A stretch of 64,000 nt of DNA from Nereocystis luetkeana (Eukaryota > Sar > Phaeophyceae > Laminariales > Laminariaceae), in the NCBI GenBank assembly GCA_031213475.1, contig JARUPZ010000002.1:4101049-4165048 (forward strand), in the 5' to 3' direction. Positions 57,301 to 64,000 of this stretch are shown piece by piece (position 1 is the first letter of the stretch; the number at the start of each line of letters is the position of its first letter). Below the pieces are notes generated by a model that was given only the letters and a program-made list of their open reading frames with translations, was not told the DNA's origin and did no database searches. The position numbers and the translations under genes are program-made.

Positions 57301-59984
57301 TATTACTCGCCGGCAAGATCATCTTTCCCTTTTTCTTCTTTCGTTTGGTGTGCGTGCGTGTACCCAGAGCACGGCACCGCGGGTGAGCCCGGCGCCGTCG
57401 CGGGTGCCAGCGGGCGCTGGCGGATCGAGGGCGGGGGGTTGCAAGGAGCGCGGTCGCCGTTTTTTTGGCTAGGCTTCGCGTGTGTCTGGAGACACGAGGG
57501 GAGCATGAATGGGTTCTGTCTGGCGTCCTGGTGTGGGGTTGGATATACTTCAAGTAATATGCACGAGTCTATAAGGGTCGTTTGGGATTGCAAACTAAAA
57601 TTCAAGCAGTGCTTATTTTTCGACCAAGATGCATTTCAGAGAGAGAGCATCAGAGTTTGAGCACCAACATTGTCGAGCTGGCGAACGAGCGCCACGGTGA
57701 GCGCCGGGCTTCACGCGAGGCGCGCGACGGGGTTCACTGTTGAAGAGAGGGAGGAAAGTTATACCCGGACCGAATCGGCGGCGAGGCGGTCGCGAGAGGG
57801 GCGAGCAGCGTTTGAGGCAGAGAGAAGGTCTGCTGTCCGATTTTCATTTTACCGGCGTAAGGTGTTCCAATCAGGCGGAGAATCATCTGAGGGGACGGCG
57901 ACTCTTTTTTCTTTCTGAAATTATTCGGTTTTCATTTTTTTCATTGTTTTTAAAATTCCGCGCCGTGCTGTCCTTCTTCTTTCGTAGGGTTGGGTCCTGG
58001 ATCAGTATATACTGGCAGTACTCCTTGTACTGGACTAGAGGCTGCCAGTACAGCCAGTACTTGGCCCACCTACGTACGTCCTACACTATGCCTCCTACAC
58101 CACATGGAAACCCACCGAATTTCGCCGGATCAGAGGGGAGAGGCTCTGTGAGACGAAGGCACGCACACACTAGAGGGAGTTGGGTACACACGATGGAACA
58201 ATCTAATAGCAGTAGCAGCAACGCGCCCTCTGCAGACCCGAACGGCGGGTCTCAAAATCCCGAAGCCGCCGCGGCCTCGAGCGAACCCGGTGAAGCAGAA
58301 ATAGTGGCGGTCGCGCCACCTACTGCTGCTGCTGCAGGCCATCAGCAGTCGCAGCAGAACCAACCGCTTGAGGGAAAGCTGCAACGGGTGAACCACGAGC
58401 TTCGTAAGTCAAAGCCGGCTAGCGCGTACATGCGCTAATATTCGAGACAAGCATTTCAATTAAAATATTACCAGGTACAATACATACAAACTTTGAAACT
58501 TTGAAGTATTTTATTCATGGCTTCGAGTGAGGACGTGTTGATGAAATATGACCACCATGGCTTTCAACTTGCTTCAAGATGTTTCGGGAGCCGCTTGCTG
58601 ATGAATATGTTGAATACACAGCCGTGTGATTAGTGATTAGCTATGTCACCCACCGATGTCAAGAACATTAGTCAACATATTTGACTGTTGTCCACAAATA
58701 TTTTGCGTTAACGTACTACTGTATTTATACCCGAGTCCCGCAGCATCGAAGTGGCCCAAAATCAACCAAATAATATGTTATACTCGTACTCGTAGTGAAG
58801 CCAAATCGCGTAAAAACACGCCTCCGTCGGGGCGCCTCCAGCGGGGCCCTCCGGGGGCGCCTCCGGCGGGCGCCCCTCACCAGCCGGGGGGGGGCGGTGG
58901 TCGCGGCTGCGCCGCGGCACCAGTGTACTGTTTGGACCCAGTGTACTGGCTGCTGACGCAACCAGTACCCAACCCTTACTTTCGTACATACGGTATCAAA
59001 AAAACAAAACAAGTTCGTACCCTACCTGGGGTATGTACGCACATGCATGCGCCGTTCGGGTTGTTTTCCTGAGTGGAGCATGGAACTCTTGACATTTGCT
59101 AGTCGCCTGTTCGCACCTAATTGTTTGGGTCGTCTGTCCCGTTCCATTCTTCATATTACGGGGGGCCATAGTTAATAAGACCTATGGTATACATAAAAAC
59201 CTACCTGGTATATATGTAACCATTTTTACTGACAATATTTGGTCCTATTAACTATGGTCCCCCGTAATAGTGAGCTAGCGTAGCGGGCGGAACCGTCGGC
59301 TACGCGAAGCGCTTGTTGCACAAATACGCACCAGCCGCAGCGCCGCAGCAGTTACGAGCTGGCAACAGCAGTCATGTTATATACCAGTATGAGAGAACGA
59401 AACTGCTGGCATTCCTGTAAATGGAGTGTTCGTCCGTTTCATTAAATGGCGCGCACCTTTTTCGATTCTGACTCCTCCTCCTCCACCTCCGCCCCGCCAG
59501 TCTGCGGTTTCGGGGCCTCGAACGATATCCCCTTCGCCAAGTCCAATCCAGCTCCCGCCGCGCCGCCGGTAACAGCGTCAGCCGCAGCAGTTACATCGCC
59601 CACAGAGTTCACCTGCGCCTCCGCGCTGCTGCCGGGCGCGACAGACGATGTGTCAGAAGCTGGTACAGAACTCGGGGCACTCTCTTCCCCACCCGAAGCA
59701 TCACCCACCGCACCGAGGCACGAGCGCCGGCGCCCTCGACGCGGCAAGGCCTTCGCTACTGCGACGTCACCGGCTGCGTGGATCGCAGTCGTCGTCGTGT
59801 GTCGTACGCGGGACGGTGTCAACAGCAACGGGGTTGCTGTTGGTCTAGCCGCGTGAGGCGCATGAGGCGTGGACGCCAAGAACGATCGAAGCGATGGGGA
59901 ACGCGCCACCACAACGAACGAGAGGCCTCCGGAGAGTTGAGCGGCCACGAGTAGGGCCACGAACACGGAGCTGGGGTGCATCAT
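54327..59984 (-). CDS. Plastid-targeted, single-pass membrane protein, two exons
   Basis: Proposed model: complement(join(54327..54431,59457..59984)), 210 codons. Exon 1 starts MMHPSSVFVALLVAAQLSGG, a signal-peptide-like hydrophobic stretch, followed by LSFVVVARSPSLRS. A Phe right after the predicted cleavage site and then a Ser/Arg/His-rich, acid-poor stretch is the bipartite presequence used to enter complex plastids in stramenopiles. The middle is Ala/Ser/Gly-rich; it ends in an acidic run EVEEEESESKK. Donor AAG|GTGCGC at 59456; acceptor CTCTGCAG before 54431; both phase 0. Exon 2 encodes VRVILYTVLSLVPFLLLLPF, a membrane span, then LGGRELMPLDPSQM and stop. The mature protein is probably an N-out or stroma-facing, tail-anchored protein of an inner plastid membrane; function unknown. 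The 5-kb intron holds minisatellites and a MITE. Retaining the intron would stop after VRAI. Confidence 0.72.
55070..55430 (+). repeat. Minisatellite CCTACGGTGCGGTTCGGTGC
   Basis: About nine imperfect units of 25-40 bp built from CCTACGGTGCGGTTCGG and TGCGGTTTT plus AAATCGGAAAT or TATTGT spacers. It encodes a SYGAVRFGAVF-like peptide, but units differ in length modulo three. Inside the intron of the plastid gene. Confidence 0.92.
55480..55725 (+). repeat. ~90-bp tandem repeat, three units
   Basis: Units contain TCTACGGTGCACCGTACGAA, TAAACCGTACAAACCCGCGG, TTTCGTACGGTTCTCAGGC and TTTTTCTCGGGGCACTAA, starting near 55483, 55573 and 55680 (third shortened). The palindrome GGTGCACC and the paired CCGTAC/GTACGG words could form hairpins. 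Confidence 0.88.
56590..56830 (+). repeat. Second block of the CGGTGCGGTTCGG minisatellite
   Basis: Six units related to those at 55070-55430, beginning CACGGTGCGGTGCGGTTTCG and ending CCCTACGGTGCGGTTCGGCA. The two blocks are 1.2 kb apart. Confidence 0.9.
57225..57335 (+). repeat. ~55-bp tandem duplication
   Basis: GGATACCGCCTCCTTCTATT, ACTTGCCGGCGAGATCATCT, TTCCCTCCCATCT is repeated with three substitutions. Confidence 0.9.
57336..58087. other. Sequence within the plastid gene intron
   Basis: Contains short CCAGTAC-type direct repeats (58005-58070). Open frames on both strands have no motif. It may contain the leader of the candidate exon at 58088. Confidence 0.35.
58088..58403 (+). CDS. 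Candidate first exon of an unknown gene
   Basis: From the ATG at 58088 the frame encodes MPPTPHGNPPNFAGSEGRGS, a Ser/Asn/Ala/Gln-rich middle, and EGKLQRVNHELR, ending exactly at a consensus donor CTTC|GTAAGT (58404). An alternative start is the MEQSNSS Met at 58193. No downstream exon was found, and it lies inside the opposite-strand intron of the plastid gene, so it would be a nested or overlapping gene. Function unknown. Low to moderate confidence. Confidence 0.35.
58404..59155. other. Non-coding spacer
   Basis: TACCAGGTA at about 58469. 58815-58915 is strongly GC-rich with GGGGCGCCTCC/GGCGCCTCC repeats. No gene supported. Confidence 0.35.
59156..59267. mobile_element. 105-bp MITE (family A) with one CCTGG scar, 112 bp
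   Basis: 112 bp = 105 + 7. TACCTGGTA at 59202-59210 stands where the consensus has a single TA (CCTATATAT). TA flanks at 59154-59155 and 59268-59269. It lies just downstream of exon 1 of the plastid gene, within its intron. Confidence 0.95.
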
Positions 59985-60249
59985 GCTGCCTAGCGGATAG
60001 CGAACGCAGCAGTGACTTGCATGACACACGACACGCGATAAGTTGGTTGAGGATTTCGAACGTTATGGAAGCCTTGTATATTCGGGTTGAGGGTTGAGCT
60101 CTGTCCGAGGGTTTTCCATGAGTATATTGGCGTTTTGTTGGACACAGAGGACCCACTGCCGACGCGACAGAGACGGCATGAAAACTGCGACGCCACTACG
60201 CATCTTAGATCGCAGTACAGGTGTTCTCTGGGGCCAGAGAGGACGTACT
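59985..60249. promoter_or_regulatory. Divergent promoter region between plastid-protein and hydrolase genes
   Basis: 265 bp separate the two proposed start codons on opposite strands. The region must hold both leaders and probably a shared bidirectional promoter. It has no TATA-like box and no repeats, in contrast to the surrounding DNA. Confidence 0.45.
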
Positions 60250-60394
60250 ATGGGTTGGTTATCGGGATTGGCGTGGTGCTCGGCCGGGGTCGGTGCTCTA
60301 GGCGTGGCTTTTGGCGCTCTTTTGTTCGTGTTCCAGGACAAGCTTCTCTACATTCCGTACGCACCCATCCGAGATCCCGATGACAACCCGAACG
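60250..60394 (+). CDS. Bem46/ABHD13-type alpha/beta hydrolase, first exon (partial)
   Basis: Encodes MGWLSGLAWCSAGVGALGVA, an N-terminal membrane anchor, then LLFVFQDKLLYIPYAP and RDPDDNPN. The FQDKLLYxP ... NPxG signature is typical of the N-terminus of the Bem46/WAV2/ABHD13 family of membrane-anchored serine hydrolases (catalytic Ser-Asp-His lies further on). The exon ends at AACG|GTGAGA (60395), phase 1, which would complete the Gly of NPNG. The catalytic exons were not found in the following 3.6 kb, so they lie beyond the window. Start choice: the Met directly before the anchor; the frame is open upstream to 60094, so a longer N-terminus is possible. Confidence 0.72.
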
Positions 60395-60499
60395 GTGAGA
60401 TGCGATAAAGCAATCTGAGGCGTTGCTCGCTATGATATTGTATCCTCCTACTTCGGCTGCTGTGCTTTTCTCGCCAGCGAAGAACTGAAAGCTCTCCAC

Positions 60500-60596
60500 T
60501 TAACCCTTTTAGAACCGCAGTCCCGTTCTGGGGACAAACCAGTCAAAATTCAAGTAGTTTTGTCCCCAAACGGGACTGCGGTTCTAAAGGGGTTAA
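60500..60596. mobile_element. piggyBac-like MITE (family B), intact
   Basis: TTAA on both sides (60500-60503, 60593-60596); ends CCCTTTTAGAACCGCAGTCC and inverse GGACTGCGGTTCTAAAGGGG-type. Inside intron 1 of the hydrolase gene. Confidence 0.94.
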
Positions 60597-60773
60597 GTGA
60601 TAACAAGTACTTCCGCGCTTTGTACCTACGTTGGTACATACCGAGATGTCCTTAAATATAAGAAACGTTTTGATTAAGTATTGATACGTAAATGGTCCCT
60701 AATATTACGAGACAGGGGTATGCTCGTTGCCAGTACCTGGTACTTTTTACTGCTGACAGTGTCCCACTCAAGG

Positions 60774-60969
60774 CACAATTCGATGCGAGTCGACGAGGGA
60801 AGAAAAGGCTGAAATCTTCTCGCGATAAAAATGAAGGCACGTACCGTAGCGGGAAGGGGGTAGAAGAGCCTGCTATGTGACCCCGGATCTGAGTTACGAG
60901 TTGGAAGGAGAGAGATAAGATGTGCGAAGATAATAAATGGGGTGAGCAAAAAAAAAAAAAAAAAAAAAA
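60774..60969 (+). mobile_element. SINE-like element (family D), copy 3
   Basis: Starts CACAATTCGATGCGAGTCGA and ends GGGGTGAGC plus a 20-base A run. The copy is nearly identical to 39728-39923 over its body. Confidence 0.88.
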
Positions 60970-61182
60970 GGTGTCCCGCTCAACTTTGGGGGTGAGGCTT
61001 CATTTTAGATGCTGTACGTACTTTGAACTACTGCCCGGTAAGAGTAAGGACTACGCAGTGTTTCAGTGTTCGTAGCGCACGGGTAATGGAGGCGTCGTCA
61101 TCACTGCCACCCATACGGGCGCAAAGGTATCCTACTACACGTGCAATGTTGCAATGATATAATACCTGGTGTGTGTTCTCCG

Positions 61183-61275
61183 TTCTTCTACTCGTCGACA
61201 TCCAGCACACCCAGAGTGTCCGTGCTCGTTATTCACCCTATTATAATAGAGAGATACGTACGTACCTGTACTTCA
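61183..61275 (+). repeat. Dispersed repeat H, interrupted by a MITE
   Basis: CCGTTCTTCTACTCGTCGAC, ATCCAGCACACCCAGAGTGT, CCGTGCTCG, AGAGAGATAC; the ending AAGTTCTGTGGT resumes at 61404 after the MITE at 61282. Confidence 0.7.
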
Positions 61276-61281
61276 GTACTA

Positions 61282-61392
61282 TTGCGGGGGGCCATAGTTA
61301 ATAGGACCTATGGTATACATAAAATCTATACCAGGTATATTTAACCATTTCTAGTAACAATATTTGGTCCAATCAACTATGGCCCCCCGCAA
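61282..61392. mobile_element. 105-bp MITE (family A) with one CCAGG scar, 111 bp
   Basis: 111 bp = 105 + 7 - 1. TACCAGGTA at 61329-61337 replaces a TA of the central ATATAT. Ends TTGCGGGGGGCCATAGTTAA and GGCCCCCCGCAA share the same base changes on both sides. Left TA, right GA. Confidence 0.93.
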
Positions 61393-61837
61393 GACTGCTG
61401 TACAAGTTCTGTGGTAACGTAATCAAACACGGAGATACTGCTGTACTGCTGTATCATAGTACTAAATATCTGCTGTAGATAAATCGCATTGCAGTATTCG
61501 CAAGCCGATTAGACTACGCGATGGCATGTCACCGTCCTGGGTACGACACGCACAGCAGCGTACATGCATACGCCAGCAACCTACTTACAGTAAACACATC
61601 AAGAGAGATTTTTAATGAAGCAAAACAAAACAATCATGGAAGTAGATTGACTTTAAACTAAATTAAAAGGCAACAAAAGAAGGGAATACGAGAGAGTACA
61701 AAGCTCGGAAAAGAACACAAAATGACGCCGAGCACGAGAGCCAAGACTGACACGCAAGGAGGATGGAAAGAAGGGAGATATCCCGGGGGGGGGAAACGAA
61801 ATAATTTTTGTGAGAAACCAAGCAAATCAGCTTCCTA
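61393..61837. other. Non-coding spacer
   Basis: A tail of dispersed repeat H, a G run at 61785, and no recognised gene. Confidence 0.35.
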
Positions 61838-62674
61838 AGACCTATGCCAATGGGACAGCGAAGTTTCAATAAAAAGTTTGCATTTCAAAGATACCCGCCA
61901 AAAAAAAACAGAACACGCTTCCTATGGGCCACGTAAAAAAAAAAAAAAAGTCCCTAACTTTTGGAAAAGCCCGAAAAAAGCAAATCTGGGGCCGATGCTG
62001 GGCCAACATCGGCTTGAGAAAAACTCAGGCCGATCTTTGGTTCGAAGCGGCGAGATTACGAGTCCGCGACAGACATCGATCAACAAAACCAACGATTGCG
62101 TCATGGATTATGAACGGAGTGTGCTCGTTAGGGGCTCCGACCCACCCTAGGGTCACCGTCTTCACACCATGGCCGGTGTCATGTGGCGGGAGCTGACCAG
62201 GCGTATGATAAAAAAACATTTGGCTGCTGGTTTGCACAAAACAAAAGACAACACTTCTCCCATCCGTCTCGAATGGCCAAAAATAGACTTTTTTTCAGGT
62301 TTGGGAGGATACCGTAGGACGCCGCCGGCAAGCTCTCGCCCCCTAGACCATGGATCGACCTGATATCTTCGAGGCCGTCATCTATATTCGTTGGCCTTGC
62401 CAGATACCGAGCGGGTTGGCCGTGGGCTGAGTCCATGTCGAGATCGAGCGTCGATCGTCGCACGAGTTGGTTTCGATCACCGTGTTGACAATTTGCGACC
62501 AGAAAAACACAAATTGCGCCGCCTGCAGCCGTTGGGGGGCAAAAAAGAAAAAATCAAACATTTTCCCCCTTTTTTCCCCACAGCGGCGATACGAGAATTT
62601 TTTCGGCTGTTTTTTGAAAGCAATATATTTGAACAAAAAACTTTTGATCTTCGCGTTTCCATTGGCATAGGTCT
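61838..62674. mobile_element. Non-autonomous DNA transposon (family C), copy 2, 837 bp
   Basis: Same 16-bp inverted termini AGACCTATGCCAATGG / CCATTGGCATAGGTCT as 43623-44435 and the same orientation. Flanks CCTA|...|AAAC give no obvious target duplication. Differences are mostly in A and T homopolymer lengths plus a CCCCACAGCGGCGAT-type insertion near 62577. Confidence 0.9.
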
Positions 62675-63179
62675 AAACAACGAGAAAAAACAAAGCAGCC
62701 CACGAACAGGGTCCCTATGCCGCAGCGGGCATGGGTTTCGGTTTCGGATGCAGCTTGGAGCCAATGCCACGAGGTCTGTCACCTCCTTATTTATTTCGGG
62801 AAACACACCGAAGCGGGGGGAACCTGCACGACAGAAACGTCGCGGGAGAATTCCCCAGGCGAAGAAGAGGAGAGGGACTCCGCCCCTTAGTACTTCGTCG
62901 GCGACCATATCTGTCAGTGTCGCTGTCGTGCCTTTTTGCGTACGTGCGACTACTCGTGCTGTTGGTGCGAGGGTACTGCTTGTAGTCTACGCGTCTACTA
63001 CCTGCACCTGGTGCTTTTCTACAAGCGGCTCCTGCAGCCGGCAGCCGATGATCGACCACGTGTGCTTTTACCAGGATTGATGTTGCGGGTTCGTATCCAC
63101 GCATGAATATCTCAAGGTTACGTTGCGTTGTGCAGGGTTTGTGGATTGCGGGTTTTGAGGGTATGGAGTTGTTGTAGAA
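62675..63179. other. Non-coding spacer
   Basis: Open frames on both strands, no motif. Likely intron of the hydrolase gene if it continues to the right. Confidence 0.35.
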
Positions 63180-63490
63180 CTCCACACGGAAGTTCCGGGT
63201 AATGCATGGGGGTCTTACGTCACTCGCAGAAGTTCCGGGTATTGCATGGCAGTCTCACATCGCTCGCAGAAGTTCCGGGTAGTGTGACACGGGCATACAA
63301 AGCTCGCGGAAGTTCCGGGCAGGTGTGAAATGTTGTACCCGTACCCCGGATATCTTGGCACTGGCGTACAAAACTTAGTGTAGTTCCGGTTACGGGTATG
63401 AATGTCATATATACAGAACTTGAGGAGTTCCAGGCACGGATATGGACGTTTTCACAGAACTCACCGAATTTCTGGGTACGGGTGATACCC
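63180..63490 (+). repeat. ~55-bp minisatellite with AGTTCCGGGTA core
   Basis: Six or seven diverging units, each with (G)AAGTTCCGGGTA, a TGCATGG/ATGAATG segment and CGCAGAA/ACAGAACT. The first two units are the best conserved. Confidence 0.85.
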
Positions 63491-64000
63491 GGGAAAATAC
63501 CCCGGATATGGTTCTGCACGTGCCCTTCAGAACACAACCTTGGAATACGTGACACGGTAAATTAAACCACTGCGTACCTGGTATGTATGTATGTATGTAT
63601 GTCCCGAAGTTAATGGTCCTTGTTTATTAATATTAATTCCAATGCGGCCTTTATTTGCAGAAGAGCTACTGGTTCCTTAAAACACAGGTTCTTATTTTCT
63701 CACTTTTCATTCTCCGTTGCCTTTCTGAGCAGGGCAGCTTCTAATTTTATTTTATCTTGGGCTCTCGTCAACAACCGCCATTGTTCTCTCGGTCTCATCT
63801 GCTGGTCTCGCCAGTTCTCGCTTCTATCATCCCCCCGTTCCCGACGTTGATGTCGATGAATTCAGCAGCAGCAGCAGCAGCCCAGGCTTCTTCGTCCGGC
63901 CGTGACCGATGCTGTACTCGGACGAAAAAAACACAAACACAAGCATTTTTCCACTAGACAACTTGGGGCAGATCAGGTAGATCATTCCCACTCGTTGATG
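63491..64000. other. Window end, no firm gene
   Basis: TACCTGGTA at about 63577 followed by (TATG)n. The ATG at 63851 opens MSMNSAAAAAAQASSSGRDR, driven by an AGC repeat, which could be an exon but lacks other support. Confidence 0.35.

Overview
This is eukaryotic nuclear DNA, most likely from a photosynthetic stramenopile and plausibly a brown alga or close relative. Three things point there: GT-AG and GC-AG spliced genes with kilobase introns; a protein with a signal-peptide-like start followed directly by Phe after an Ala/Gly/Ser-rich stretch (the bipartite presequence of complex red-lineage plastids); and an interstitial TTAGGG array, the telomere repeat used in that group. No bacterial operon, rRNA, convincing tRNA or CRISPR array is present. 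One 100-N assembly gap lies at 50854-50953.

Layout. 1-290 is a minisatellite. 734-2255 holds a Ser/Arg/Gly-rich two-exon gene. 2.3-12.8 kb is repeat-rich, with a 0.4-kb AGT microsatellite, a telomere-like array, a 21-bp minisatellite and a cluster of poly-C-tailed fragments. 12.85-16.93 kb is a decayed LINE with APE-type endonuclease and RT, carrying two nested MITEs and ending in poly-C. 22.4-27.7 kb is a second, unrelated LINE with a CCHC knuckle and restriction-like endonuclease, also dead. 31.8-49.3 kb is one gene of six small exons (221 codons) for a PH-domain-like protein; about 96% of its span is intron, and the introns are packed with transposon relics. 54.3-60.0 kb on the minus strand is a two-exon plastid-targeted membrane protein with a 5-kb intron. 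It is divergent, across 265 bp, from the first exon of a Bem46/ABHD13-type alpha/beta hydrolase at 60250, whose remaining exons lie outside the window.

Repeat families. (A) A 105-bp MITE with 27-bp inverted repeats and TA target duplications, 18 copies. (B) A 90-100-bp MITE with TTAA-type flanks and CCC-starting ends (piggyBac-like), at least 11 copies plus one interrupted copy. (C) A transposon-like unit of 813/837 bp with 16-bp inverted termini, two copies. (D) A 190-bp poly-A-tailed SINE-like unit, three copies. Several poly-C-tailed LINE fragments and other dispersed repeats also occur.

The most unusual signal is a 9-bp word, TACCAGGTA/TACCTGGTA, present about 50 times where about 0.5 is expected by chance. 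Inside copies of the 105-bp MITE it appears as an exact 7-bp insertion (CCWGG plus a duplicated TA) at TA dinucleotides. Similar scars, TA-TTAA-TA and TA-CGAG-TA, are revealed by comparing repeat copies. They look like excision footprints of several Tc1/mariner-type transposons, or a still smaller insertion process, accumulated on a genome-wide scale.
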